Below, one piece after another: positions 1 through 11,400 of a stretch of DNA of 64,000 bases. This DNA comes from Thauera sp. K11 (GTDB lineage Bacteria; Pseudomonadota; Gammaproteobacteria; Burkholderiales; Rhodocyclaceae). Position numbers and translations under genes: made by a program. The notes beneath the pieces were generated by a model. It did not search any database. It saw only the letters and a program-made list of their open reading frames with translations, and was not told where the DNA came from. Where the stretch lies: positions 4,464,001-4,528,000 of the forward strand of contig NZ_CP023439.1 of the NCBI RefSeq assembly GCF_002354895.1, written 5' to 3'. Positions within the stretch are counted from its first letter, which is position 1. The number at the start of each line of letters is the position of its first letter.

Positions 1-244
1 CATTCAACAAATCGTCCCAGCGGATGCCGTCCTGCTCGACCTTGGGCGCGCCCTTTTTGCGTTCAATGGGCTTCCAGACCTTGAGCCGGTTTTCTTGGCC
101 TGTCTCTTTCATCATCTTGAGAAAGAGCAGATAGGTCAGTTCACTCAGATATTGGTGATAGGTGACACCATCGTCACGCAGCACATGGCACAGCGACCAG
201 AGTTTGGCGCCGATGTCGTGTGCGACTTGCGGGGTTCTTGCCAT
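1..244 (-). CDS. hsdM: Type I restriction-modification methyltransferase subunit HsdM (N-terminal fragment, cut by window edge)
   Basis: Only the first 81 codons are in the window. The reading frame starts at the ATG at 244-242, 12 bases after the hsdR stop, and runs off the left edge. The visible start (MARTPQVAHDIGAKLW, then a YHQYLSELTYLLFLKMM stretch) is the helical N-terminal domain typical of HsdM (HsdM_N), the N6-adenine methylase of type I systems. The catalytic NPPF motif would lie outside the window. Its position directly behind hsdR on the same strand supports the call. A specificity subunit hsdS is expected further left but cannot be seen. Confidence 0.8.
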   Translation of the reverse strand, partial: MARTPQVAHDIGAKLWSLCHVLRDDGVTYHQYLSELTYLLFLKMMKETGQENRLKVWKPIERKKGAPKVEQDGIRWDDLLN

Positions 245-256
245 GAGGTTTCCGTA

Positions 257-3200
257 TCAGGCACTTTGGGCAGGCTGCGCCCAGAGTGCATCGTTGAAAG
301 CATCCAGCACGGGCTGGAGCTGACCGTTGAAGAGTTTGTCCAGGCGGGTGAAGCCGCCGCCTTCGCGCTTGAAGAGCAGGTCGGGATCGTCCAGCGCTTC
401 GCGATCCACCAACAGATTGGCCTTGGTCTGCGCGGCGATGCGCTTGAGCCAGTCGCGCTGCGGGTTGGTCCAAGGTTTGCCGCCGGGCGGATTGGCGAGC
501 AGCGCCTGCAGCGCGTGATCCACGCGTTCGCTGTAGGGTAGCAAGGCGTCACCCAGCGCCGCCTGGCGAATGTAGCCGACGATGCGGGCAGCGATGTCCT
601 GATTGCTCATCTCGCGCCAGGCGGTGGCCAGACGTGCTTCGCTGAAGCCGGCCTGATCCAGTGCGAGGATCAATTCCTTGAGTTGCTTGCGTGTGAGGTC
701 TCGCGGCTTGGTCAGCACAGTGATCAAAGCTGGCAGCTCGTTGCCATGGCTGTTGATGAAGGCCTTGAATTCATCCAGATAGTCTTGCGGCTTGCTGGCC
801 TTGCCGTAGCCGCGCTCGGCACGCAGGAATTCATCTGGGTGATCGGACACGTACACAGGCTGGCCATTGCCCGCGGATTGGCGGTCGAGGATTTCGCCAA
901 GATCGGGGTTCTGGGTGAACCATGCGGCGACCTCGGCCAAGCTCAATGCCTTGAGCTTTTTGATGAAGGCATCCGGGCTCATGCCGGCCTTGGTCTCGAA
1001 GTCCTGGGCCGCCTGTCCCTTGAGGTGGCGTTTCTTGACCTGCAGCTTGGCCAGGAATTGTTCGCGCAGCAGTTCACGCGCCTCGTCCGATTGCACTTGG
1101 GTGAGCTCGTGCTCGAGCTGCTTGAACGAGATCTTCGGGTTGACCACTACGGGCTTCATCTCGGTCATGTTGCCGATGGCTTCGAAAATGCGCACGGCAT
1201 CGAAGACCCGGAAGGTGTCCTTGGCCTCACCGTCGAACTCGCACAGACGCGTGGCGCGGCCAAGCATCTGGTCGAACAGGATGCGGCTGTTGACCTGCCG
1301 CAGGAACACTAGGTTGCAGATCTCCGGAACATCGATCCCAGTGGTGAGCAGATCGACGGTGACTGCGACATTGGGCAGGCGCTCGTTTTTGAAGCGGCGG
1401 ATCAGTTCCAGCGGCTTGTCGGCATTGCCGGTGATCTTGATGACGGCATCGTCTTCCACGCTGCCATACTGGGTTTCGAGCGCGGCCTTGAGCACATCCA
1501 CCACCATGTCGGCATGGTCACTGCTGACGCAGAAAATCAAGGTCTTACGCCGCCCGCTGGGGTCAATTTCCTGGGCCAGATAACTGCACACCGCCTCGTT
1601 GAACGGTCGCGTGATCACCTTGCGATTGAAGTCTTCGACCTTGAGCGTGATTTCATCCGGCGCCTTAAACAGGTCGATTTGACTGAGCTGGGCGTTATAG
1701 ACCTTGACCTCTTCACCGACCTTCCAGGTCATGCCTTGTTCGGTGAGTTGTGTGTGAATCTGAATAGGGGGCTCGTAATCGACCAGGTAGCCGTCTACCA
1801 CCGCCTCGCGGTAGCTGTAGCTGTAAGCAGGGGGACCGAAGATTTCGGTGGTATGCAGCGCGGGCGTGGCGGTCAGGCCGATCTTGACGGCATCGAAGTA
1901 GTCCAGCACTCGGCGATACTTGGAAATGTAGTCGTCAAAGCCCCGGAAACTGAGTTCCGTGTCCGACATTTCGCGGTCGAGCGTGTAGCCGCGGTGGCAT
2001 TCATCGATGACGATGCAGTCATACTGGTCCACCGTCGGTGGAGCCACGCCTTCGGCCGGAAACAACACGCGCCGCATCATGCCCTGAACGGTAGCGATGT
2101 GCACGGCCGTATCGGCGTCAGGCGCTTGAACGTCCAGTTCCTTGATGCCGAAGGTGTCGGCAAAGGTTTGCAGACGCTCCATGCGTGTGTCCTTGAAGGC
2201 GTTGGCCGCCTGCTCTCCCAGGGCGGATCGATCCACCAGAAAGAGAATGCGGCGAAAGCGCTGGGCCTTCAGCAAACGATAGATGAGTGCGATGCAGGTC
2301 TTGGTCTTGCCGGTGCCCGTCGCCATGGCCAGCAGGATGTCGCGCTGGCCTTGGGCGATCCGGATTTCCGTTTCCCGGATGGCCTCTTGCTGGTAGTAAC
2401 GCAGCGGGAAGCCGTAATCGAAAGGCGTGTTGTCCAGCGCTGCATGGGCCCTGCTCTCATCCTGGCGCAGGAGTGCTTGCAGGCCTTCTGGCGAGTACCA
2501 GCCATCCAGGGCCGTGCTGCGATTCTGAGGAAGACGAAGATCGCAGAACCAGATACCGCTCTTGGTGGCCAGTTGCCGAAGGTAGGGACGGCCATTGGTG
2601 GCAAACACGAAGGGAACGCGGAACTCCGCTTGGGCGCCCCAGTTCCGCGCATGCAGCTGCGTTTCCACACTGGGCGAGAAGCTACGGCTGTAGCGTTTGC
2701 TCTGCTGGAGATCCGCCGAGACATCCTTGCTGGCACGCTTGGCTTCGACCACCGCCATGGGCACCAGACCTTGGAACAGGGCATAGTCGGCCGAGTAGCC
2801 GTCGCATGGCCATTCGGCGATGGCCAGATTGCGCCCTTTCACCGGGCGAGCCCCTCGGCTGTATCGAAGCGTCTCGGTGTCGGCTTCCCAGCCAGCCTGA
2901 CGCAATTGCGCGTCGATGATGCGGCGGGTTTGTGACTCATCCAGTTCGACCAGCGTGGCAGCCTTGTTGGCGGAGGCGACCAGGCTGGCCAAGCTGCCAG
3001 AAGGTGCAGCCAGGGCCAGAGTCTGCAAGTTCGCCAATTGCACGGCCAGTTCGGCCTTGGCCCGGTCAGACTCGGTAGCGATCTGTTCCCATACGTCGCG
3101 TTCTTCACTGAGGGCAGTCAGTTGCGTTTGTACCGCTTCCAGCGCCGAAGTGGCTTGCTCATGCTTGGTCTGATATTCCGAGGCTGCCTGCCGCAGCTTG

Positions 3201-3661
3201 GCCAATTCCTGCTGCAACTCCTGTGACTCATTTTCAGGAGGGGCAGGCGGCACAAATGGGCCTGACCGGTATTCAGGCTGCTTGAAGGTACGATGAAACC
3301 AGAGACTCAATTGCCAGGACAGCTTGAGCGTCGCCAGCGCCTTGGCATGGTCACCTGCCAGCGCATGGTTGGCGGCGTTGCCCGTGACACGAATTTGATC
3401 AAAGACTTGCTTGATCTCGCGAGGGAGCAGATTTTCGCTCGATAGCCGACGGATCAGCTCATACTGACTTTCCTCTTGCGTGGCGAACAGCCCGCCACGA
3501 GCGGCCAGCGACTGCGCCAGCAGTTCCGCGAACTGCCTGAGCTTGAGCAGGCTAGTGTTGGGGTCTTCAGCAAAATATCGTTCGGCCAGCGCACCAAGGC
3601 GCCACAATTGAGGCTCGTAAGCCTTCAGCATGTCGAAGTTCGAGCGGATATTCTGCTGCAT
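257..3661 (-). CDS. hsdR: Type I restriction endonuclease subunit R (HsdR)
   Basis: This 1134-residue protein is the motor and nuclease subunit of a type I restriction enzyme, which translocates DNA with ATP and cuts unmodified DNA. Visible domains in order: an N-terminal DUF4145-like helical domain (about 1-130), a coiled coil (about 140-215), a PD-(D/E)XK nuclease domain (about 245-345, ending in VVEAK near residue 303), a superfamily 2 helicase with Walker A GTGKT near 447, a DECH box near 553 and a C-terminal lobe with LTTGID and MLGRATRL, then an EcoEI_R_C-like tail. The layout fits the EcoAI/EcoEI (type IB) group and the length is normal. It starts at ATG 3661, follows fic after 60 bases and precedes hsdM. 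Confidence 0.93.
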   Translation of the reverse strand: MQQNIRSNFDMLKAYEPQLWRLGALAERYFAEDPNTSLLKLRQFAELLAQSLAARGGLFATQEESQYELIRRLSSENLLPREIKQVFDQIRVTGNAANHALAGDHAKALATLKLSWQLSLWFHRTFKQPEYRSGPFVPPAPPENESQELQQELAKLRQAASEYQTKHEQATSALEAVQTQLTALSEERDVWEQIATESDRAKAELAVQLANLQTLALAAPSGSLASLVASANKAATLVELDESQTRRIIDAQLRQAGWEADTETLRYSRGARPVKGRNLAIAEWPCDGYSADYALFQGLVPMAVVEAKRASKDVSADLQQSKRYSRSFSPSVETQLHARNWGAQAEFRVPFVFATNGRPYLRQLATKSGIWFCDLRLPQNRSTALDGWYSPEGLQALLRQDESRAHAALDNTPFDYGFPLRYYQQEAIRETEIRIAQGQRDILLAMATGTGKTKTCIALIYRLLKAQRFRRILFLVDRSALGEQAANAFKDTRMERLQTFADTFGIKELDVQAPDADTAVHIATVQGMMRRVLFPAEGVAPPTVDQYDCIVIDECHRGYTLDREMSDTELSFRGFDDYISKYRRVLDYFDAVKIGLTATPALHTTEIFGPPAYSYSYREAVVDGYLVDYEPPIQIHTQLTEQGMTWKVGEEVKVYNAQLSQIDLFKAPDEITLKVEDFNRKVITRPFNEAVCSYLAQEIDPSGRRKTLIFCVSSDHADMVVDVLKAALETQYGSVEDDAVIKITGNADKPLELIRRFKNERLPNVAVTVDLLTTGIDVPEICNLVFLRQVNSRILFDQMLGRATRLCEFDGEAKDTFRVFDAVRIFEAIGNMTEMKPVVVNPKISFKQLEHELTQVQSDEARELLREQFLAKLQVKKRHLKGQAAQDFETKAGMSPDAFIKKLKALSLAEVAAWFTQNPDLGEILDRQSAGNGQPVYVSDHPDEFLRAERGYGKASKPQDYLDEFKAFINSHGNELPALITVLTKPRDLTRKQLKELILALDQAGFSEARLATAWREMSNQDIAARIVGYIRQAALGDALLPYSERVDHALQALLANPPGGKPWTNPQRDWLKRIAAQTKANLLVDREALDDPDLLFKREGGGFTRLDKLFNGQLQPVLDAFNDALWAQPAQSA

Positions 3662-3721
3662 TTCTACCCCCTATTTGTCCGTTCGTTCTTCGTGTTGGTT
3701 ACCACGCGGCACATCGGATGA

Positions 3722-4771
3722 CTATGCGAACTCGTACCAGACACCCCGGCCAGCTCCGTGCTGCAGGAGATGCCCACGTCCCACCAAAACACGGAAATGC
3801 TGTTTGAGCGTGTTGCGGTTGCCCGCCGTCAGCCTGATCGCATCGCCCATGGTGATGCGCCCATGCTCCCGCGCGAACTCGACGATCTGCAGCGAGAGTT
3901 CGGGCAGCGCCGCGAGTACGGCCTTCTCGTGCTCCACCTTGCGCTGAAGGCGACGAACCTGCTCCGCCAGTGCCCGTAGAAAGAAAAGCAGCCAGGGCTG
4001 CCAGTTCGGCGATTCCGTGCGGATGGTTGCTTGCGTTTGCCGCAGCGCCAGGTAGTAAGCCTCCTTACTCTGCTCGATCACGCTTTCGAGGGAGCTGTAG
4101 GGCACGTGGGCATAGCCGGCCTGCAACAGCAGCAAGGTCGTCAGCACGCGGCTGAGTCGGCCGTTGCCGTCCTGGAAGGGGTGGATCGCCAGAAAGACCG
4201 CCCCCCAGATGCCGATGAGCAGCAGGGGGTGGAATCGTGCGGCGTCGCGTTCTTCGTTGAACCACATGACCAGTTCGGCCAACAGGCGTGGCGTGTCGAA
4301 GGGGGAGGCGGTTTCGAACACCACAGCCAACGGCTTGCCGTCTTCACCGCAGGCGGCCACGCCGTTCTTGGAGGTCTTGTAGTTGCCGCGGTGCCAGGCG
4401 TCCTTCTCGCTGTGTGTCAGCAGATCGCGGTGCAACTGCTTGATCTGGTGTTCGGTCAGCGCGAGGTCTTGCCAGGACGACAACACCCGTTTCATGACTT
4501 CAGCGTAGCCGACCACCTCCTGTTTATCGGGTGTCGAGCAGGATTTGATCCGGGGAGTAGACAGCAGGCGCTCGACCTCCCGGTTCGACAGCCTGTTGCC
4601 TTCGATACGGGCGGATGCCCCGACGCTCTCGATGATGGCCGTTCGGCGCAAGGCGGAGAGCCGATCAGGTGCCAGGGCGCCGAGGGCATGCCAGGCACCC
4701 TTGAACTCATCGATGCTGGCGATGAGCTTGAGGATTTCCGGCGTGATTTGGACGGAATGGATGGCAATCAT
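3722..4771 (-). CDS. Fic family protein (predicted AMPylase) with C-terminal winged helix
   Basis: Fic proteins transfer AMP or another nucleotide part to target proteins. The catalytic motif HPFQDGNGR is intact at about residues 196-204. An upstream SARIEGNR segment (about 51-60) matches the auto-inhibitory (S/T)xxxE(G/N) helix of class II Fic proteins, so the enzyme probably controls itself within one chain. The last 70 residues look like a winged helix (MGDAIRLTAGNRNTLKQHF), common in Fic proteins of this type. The frame extends to a TTG at 4792; I prefer the ATG at 4771, although the GGAGG in front of it sits unusually close. The gene lies just before hsdR on the same strand. Fic genes often travel in hsd loci; whether this one acts with restriction is unknown. 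Confidence 0.88.
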   Translation of the reverse strand: MIAIHSVQITPEILKLIASIDEFKGAWHALGALAPDRLSALRRTAIIESVGASARIEGNRLSNREVERLLSTPRIKSCSTPDKQEVVGYAEVMKRVLSSWQDLALTEHQIKQLHRDLLTHSEKDAWHRGNYKTSKNGVAACGEDGKPLAVVFETASPFDTPRLLAELVMWFNEERDAARFHPLLLIGIWGAVFLAIHPFQDGNGRLSRVLTTLLLLQAGYAHVPYSSLESVIEQSKEAYYLALRQTQATIRTESPNWQPWLLFFLRALAEQVRRLQRKVEHEKAVLAALPELSLQIVEFAREHGRITMGDAIRLTAGNRNTLKQHFRVLVGRGHLLQHGAGRGVWYEFA

Positions 4772-4889
4772 TGCCTCCAATGCTACATCCAATTACACCC
4801 AATATGCCACTCGTCTGCACTTCGTTGGTGCGCGAGCTCATGGCGCGTATTGAGCCTGCGTCAGGCGCCCTCGCGGCCCCTGTGAGTCA

Positions 4890-5168
4890 TCAGTTGCTAG
4901 CGTCCCGGCGCCTTATCCGGCGGCTCACACGCCACCGCAGCGCATGCACGCACCGCTCGTGGGGGCGTGGGCGGTGGCCGCGAGGCGATGGGTCTGGGCG
5001 GTGGCTTTTTTCCGCCCCTATCACCTTCGTGCCGGTCCAGAAGACCAGGGCCACCACGCCAACGGCCAAGATAACGTCCCAGACCTCCTTGGGAATCGCG
5101 GCAATGATGCCGACGACGATGGCGACGCCGACCAGGAGCGTACTTGCGCCCGCGTCCTTTTTGGCCAT
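4890..5168 (-). CDS. Small membrane protein, possibly frameshifted remnant
   Basis: The first 50 residues (MAKKDAGASTLLVGVAIVVG and onward) form a convincing hairpin of two hydrophobic segments with a short polar turn (PKEVWD). After the second segment the frame becomes Arg/His-rich and unconvincing, whereas the +1-shifted frame gives a Pro-rich tail ending in CEPPDKAPGR with a stop near 4897. The switch falls on a six-base A tract (minus strand, about 5010-5015). I therefore think this is either a short protein with a Pro-rich tail broken by a one-base change, or the 5' end of a larger lost gene. No function is assigned. No strong ribosome binding site precedes the ATG. Confidence 0.4.
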   Translation of the reverse strand: MAKKDAGASTLLVGVAIVVGIIAAIPKEVWDVILAVGVVALVFWTGTKVIGAEKSHRPDPSPRGHRPRPHERCVHALRWRVSRRIRRRDASN

Positions 5169-5223
5169 GGATTGTGGAATCTTGAGTCGAGGTTGGTTGC
5201 ACCCAGGCCAGCAACGGCGGGCC

Positions 5224-5241
5224 AGGATAGCCAGCTATCCT
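5224..5241. repeat. Perfect 8-bp palindrome, possible operator
   Basis: AGGATAGC, a two-base spacer, then GCTATCCT. It lies 56 bases before the start of the small membrane protein and 175 bases beyond the end of the druE reading frame. There is no T run beside it, so an operator is more likely than an intrinsic terminator. Confidence 0.35.
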
Positions 5242-5415
5242 ATGTTATTTACCCGCCCCTACTGCGGCAATCAAAAACGGGGGCCGCTAATGTTCGCAAC
5301 CATGCGCAAATGATCGGCGATAAACATACGGACCAGAGCAGATTGGCGCAGCCAGAATACACGCACCGGCACGTAAGGGCTGACGGAGTCCGGATCAATC
5401 ACCTTGTTGGGCAAC

Positions 5416-8400
5416 CTAGGCAACAAACACGTATGTCTCATATCCTTGCCCCTGAACGCGTCCCGCCATACACGCAATACTCTCCCCTTGCTGCTCGGGA
5501 GGCGCACTGAAACGAAAGTGCCCACCCCCCTCCCGCGGCACATGCCAGTATCCAAATCCTTGGTCAAACCAAAGCTTCACCACGCCGCCGCCCTGAAGGC
5601 AGAAATCCAGCCGGCGGGAGTGCGGGGCGGCGCGCTTGTCTACTGACGCTAGATCCAATTCCCAGCCAGCGTATTCGCATGCTGCGGCGAGCGTCGCATC
5701 ACGCTGCTGATCATTGGTCCAGTCCTGCCAAACTTTGGTTGGTGGAAAAGGAAAGGCGGGCCGATCCCTCATCGACGCTACACGCAACCGCAGTTCATCG
5801 CGCAACCAGCAATCACGATATTTCGTACGGACTTCACCGATGAAATCGAGGAAGAGGGCAAGTGGCAGCGGTGAATTGAGATAGCGGTCGCTGTACTCAA
5901 CCCTGATGACCTCCGCCGCGTCGGGGATCAAGCCTCTACCCAGCCCCCGCTCGATGACCTCGAGCAGACGCGTACCGAAGTTTCTAATCGATCCGTCCAG
6001 CTCACCGGCAAATTCAACGCGATGCGTGCCGGCCTCTTGACTCGGTGGTGCCAGGGTAACGCGTTCAGCAAGGGCACCAGGGCTGCTTACCTTACCCCGC
6101 GTGATCAACGTACCCTCCGAACGCCCCCAGCCCCCGAAGGGATACCCACCGCGCGGACATCGGTCGCCCATGCAACGGCATGCTCGTCCCCCCCGACCAC
6201 AGCAAGCACGGTGGCGTTGAGTTGCGCATCCGGTGGAGTACCCGACCAGAGGGACACCCCATCCAGCATGCTCATGGCGCTCAGTGCCATCACATCGGAG
6301 CGGGAGAGCTGTGCAGGCGCCCCCGGCGGCATGACGACCTTGACTTCGTTTCCGGAAGAGGCCCAGCGCGTGACATACCGCCTCAACGGAGATCCGGCCA
6401 CGTCCCAATCCGCGGGATCGCCCGAAAGGAAAATGCTGACCGGCAAACCCCCGGGATAGGCCAGCTCTCTTGTCACCGCCTCGGCGAGGGACTGGTGTTC
6501 CGCAAAGGACGCCGCCGGGCCAAAGAAGGCCCGATCCGGCGGCAAGCCGAATTCGTTGCACCAACGAGCATTCAGGAATGCCAACGCCGCATGGCGATCA
6601 AGGTCATCGACACGGAAACGCGTCTCAAAATCCAGCAGGCAACTCTGGCAGACGTCCGCACAGTCGGCCGAGCACTCAAGTTCCTCCCGCGCTAGCGCGA
6701 AGATATCCCGAAGCCTCCCCGAGACAGAGGAACTGTAACCCGATGCGCATTTATCGAATACGACAATCGCTAGACCGATGCTGCCCCCGACGATCCGTAC
6801 CGGTTTGGTGTCACACCCGAGTTCTGCAGACTCGATCCCAAGCAACCGTGCGACAGCGTTCCTGACGGCAACGGCTATCGTGAAGCCTACCTTGCGCTCG
6901 TTGATCAACTCGCCGTCAAGCCCTCTCAGCAGTAGCTCGAGTACGTCGGTACGCGCCTCGTGCCCGAGGCGCAGCGCCGGCATAACCGCAAACCCGTTAT
7001 AGGAGCCCTCGCAAATGGGATCGTCCCCCCCTTGACGCCCACGCAGCCGCTTGTGTTCCTGTGTCTTTCCGGTCCGATGATCGTAGAACACATCAGAAAG
7101 CGTTCCATCCTCTTTCATTGGCTCAGCGCGACCGCAGCTTAGGCAAATGCCAAACCCTTGGCCGTTCGTACCTGCGGTGTAATTGAAAACGATCCCCACC
7201 GCGCTGCTTCGATACATGCCCAGCGCTGGATTCGGCAGCGCGATCCACTCCCCCTGTGCGTTGACCCAAGGCGGCGCAACGGGGATAAAGGTCTGAGTCG
7301 ACACGTCGTTGTGGGGAGACCCGTACAGATCGACGGAGAACCCCGCAGGCTCCAGGTAAGTAAAGCGGCAGTCCGGCTCCGCGGAAAGCGGTGCGCCGCA
7401 GTCGGGGCAGTCGGCCAAGTATGCCGCCCTCACATTCGTGCCACTCGATCCGCAGGTCTTACAACGCCACGCGTCTCGAATGCTCTGAATCTCCGAAACG
7501 TCCGCATTGGACGCAGGAGCGTGCCAGTTGAGCGTAATCCCCGCGGAACGGTAGACCAATCCATCTATCACCACTTCCGAGCCAGGCGCGTACTCGCGCA
7601 GTGCCGTTACCGTGTCACGGCTTGGCAGATCACGCGACCGCATGCGGTTGTCGATCCGCCCCATATCGCGGTCTCGTTCAGCCTTGATTTTTTGGCGCTC
7701 GATCTCGTCGCACGTCAAAGTCTCGAAGGAAGAGATATCGGTTGGAAAGCCATAACCTGGCAGAAACCCTTCCGTTGCGAGCTCGCGAAGGAGGTATTCC
7801 CCCGTGAGGCGCTTTTGCTGGAGGGTAAGGGCCTTGAATGCGGGCTCGCTTTTCGAACCGGGATCGCCAAACCGCGCCAGTTCGATCTGGATTGCATCAT
7901 ATTCACCGTACCAGCTTGCGGCATGCGCCTCCGCCATCTCAGCAGCCCTGGCGCATAGATGATCGAGCGAGGCCGTCCCCTCGAACGGCGTATGGCGCAA
8001 CAGCGAACGCAGGCCACCAGCAAGTCCAGGCTCCGCAGCGGCATCGAAGCACGTCGTCCATGCACAAAAGCGCAGATATCTCGCCGACTCCTTTGGCAAC
8101 AGCCACCACTCGAGGTTAAGCTTGTCCGCCGATCCTTGGCTGCTGATTTCCCGACGCATGAACTCACCCAACAACATCGAGTTGATATGCCGCTGGATGA
8201 TGATGGGGCTGCTCAGGAGCACGACCGGAGCGGGTAGCTGGGCCTTGAAAGGCCATAGCGTGTCACGCAGTACGTTCTGGTCATGCGGATTGTTTTTGCA
8301 GAGCGACAACGCAACCGAGCGCGTCTCAGCCCGGCGGCCTGCACGGCCCGCACGCTGAAGGTAATTTGCGGGATGTGGCGGAACGTTATTCATGGCCACA

Positions 8401-11400
8401 ACCGAAATGCCACCGATGTCTACGCCCATTTCCATCGTCGTGGAACAACTGAGCAGGTTGATCCGGCCGCTCTTGAAGTGTGATTCATACTGCGCCAACC
8501 GAGCTCCTGGCTGTTGTGCCGAGTGTTCAGCCGCCCTGAAGAACGCACCGCCCTCCAGTATTCGATCATTCAGATCCGACCAAAGCCCTTCGGTCCGCAA
8601 TTCCTCGATGACCGGGTTGTCATTCACCCATGCGCGAATCGCTGCCAGTTTTTCTTGCTCGTTGGCATAGTCACGCAGCAGCAACTCACACTGCGGCACC
8701 TCGATCGGCCTGCATTCGGCGACTTTGGGAGACACCGCTTTCGCCGGTAAATAAGGCGTTACCCCTCGGAAAGTGACGTCAAGCACTCTCCTGGTCACAG
8801 GACAAACCCATGCCTTGGAGATCGGCGCGAGGGCAATGTCCTCGAGTGACAAATAACGCCCCGTCGCCCCTTTCTGAAGGACGCCGATCGAGCACAGCTC
8901 ATCCCACGCCGCGCGTAGCAGGACATTGATAGCGTCGTACCCTATGGCGGACGCCGGGTCGAGCTTCAAGGCATACGCCAGCAATCTAACAAGCCGGCTT
9001 TGCCGACGGCCATCGCCGCACTGCGGCCACTTCTTCAGTCGACTCGTTTGTTTTTCCGTAGAGTCCGGCGGCAGCAACTGTTTCGAGGATAGCCGCTGTC
9101 CGCCCCATTTGCGCCAAGAGTCGGGGAGTGCCACGAAGGTGTTTTCGCGCACATGGAAATCGAGGCAGATCTTCAAGAACGCTTTCCAGTCCTCAAGGCT
9201 CAAGCGCGGCACGCCGGCGGGCAGAACCGGCATGGATTGCCTCGCATCGAGCTTGGGGTAGGCCGTTCGCACCAACCCCATGGTTTCCAAGCTGTTGACA
9301 CGCTTCGGGCGGCGGGCGACCTCCCTGGCCAACAGGACCGTGCCAAGACGCTCCCTGCCGGAGTTCGAACCGAACTCGACGGGATCAAGCGATTGGTAGT
9401 AGTCGTACATCCAATCTTTCACATCGGCGGCGTTCGTACTCAGCCAGCTAACGATCTCGGCAAAAGGTAAGGGTTTCGCCTCGGACAGTTGGGCGAGTTG
9501 CTTCTCCAGCTCATCGATTCCTGCCGCGGCTGCGGCTTCCGCCTGCATATGCTCAGGCACGAAACTCAGCAACTGCCTCTGTCTTGCGATTTTGTCCTGG
9601 AGGTCCGATGCCACCGTTGAAGAGGCCTGGGCTCCAGCCGTAACGACACGCTGATAGACCAAGCCACGAATCCTATTTCTCTCCGAGTCCTGCTGAAGCC
9701 GGGCTGCGATGCGTGCCGTGCCCTGTCGGCTATCGGTAAAACTGATCATCCGGCGCCCGCGCATCGGGCGCTCCAGCGGTCTGTCATCCTTCGTGTCGAT
9801 GTCGGGACAAAACTCGAGCAGCGTGGGAATGATCTCTCCCAGCAAGAAGGGAGCGCCAAGCATTGCCGGTCTGAACGAACGCTGTGTAGCTCCGTGCGTG
9901 GCTCCGCAGTCAGGGCAGACCATCTCGAAATCGCCATCATCGTCCGGCGTCTCGTCACGCACACGAAGCTTGATCGCGCGGCTGCAGTCGGAGGGGTCCA
10001 TTACGAACGTTTCACGGTCTACGAGTATCTCTGCGGTGCCCGCGATATGGCCGTTTGCAATCAAGACTGACGATGAGTCGACAATCCGCTCGGCGTGGTC
10101 TTCCTCCTCGTCCGCCGGCTCCACATCTAGTGCGAACTCGTCCGTGCCGCGATCCAGCGTTTGCAAGAGCCGATACCGACCGTCTGCGCTGACGACACGC
10201 CTGGCCCATAGATACGTGGTATTGCAGTCGTTGCACGACCGCAGTTCATATGCCGGTGCGCCACAATCGCAGTGCTTTCGGGGTTCGACGAACACCATGC
10301 CAAAAGGCCACTCGGACGAATCAAGCAGGCTGCCGTGCTTGGCACTGCATGCCGGGTCCGAGCAGGCCCAAAGGCCTTGGAGCACGTCGTGAAACAGGTG
10401 CAAACGAAGCGGCAGGAAGGGCGCCCCTCCTTTTTGCCTGTCGTACCGAACCGCGCTCGTCAGCAAATCGAGCCAACGCAATGCCGTCATGCTCGCGGCC
10501 AACTGATCGGCGCCTGGCGCTTGCTTGAGGAGCGCGCCGACATCCGACAGTTTCACCGCCCGGCTGCCGGGGTCCACAAAGCGCCCGCGAATCCTGCGCG
10601 CCGTTTGATTGGCACACAGCGCCTCAAACCGCTCGGCAGATTCGGCCGGAAGCGACATCAGGGTCTCCAGCGACGCAGTTGCGTACTCCGGGTTGCCCGG
10701 GGCGAGTTCCGGAATTTGCCGCTCACCGGAGACTACATGCACCTGCTCCAGCGGCTGTCCTGCGATCTTGGCAAGAAACTCGCGGAGCTGCGCTTGCGCT
10801 TCGGCGCCACCGATGGTCGCCGACGTCGCGACGAAACGAACTTGCTCCGGACGCACGTCGAAAGCATGCAGGACCCGCCGCAGCAACAGGGCAAGCTCAG
10901 CGGCCTGAGAGCCGATGTAGGTGTGCGCCTCATCCAGCACGATCCACTGGAGTTTCCCCTTGGATGCCTCAAGGATCGGGGCATCCTTCGCTCGCACCAA
11001 CATGTACTCGAGCATGGTCGCATTGGTGACGAGCATCGGCGGCGGGCACGCCCGCAGGTCCTGTCGGTCGATCACCTCGTTGGGCGCCTGGTCTCGCTCA
11101 TGCTGGCGTGCCCTCTCGGGTGTCAGCCCGTTATAGAGGCAATAACGCACTTGGTCGCCAAACGCTGCCGTCCAAGCATTGAGGCGCTCTCGCTGGCTCT
11201 GAATCAACGCATTGAGGGGATAGAGGAACAGGGCCTCCACGCCCACAAGCTTGGCGCCCCGCTTCGCTCGATGCCGGACCAATTGATCAAGAATCGGAAC
11301 CATGAAGCACTCGGTCTTACCCGAGCCCGTGCCACTGGTCACCACGACAGAGGCCGGCCTCTCCTGCGTCAACAGCGCCCAGGCATGGTGCTGATGGCGA

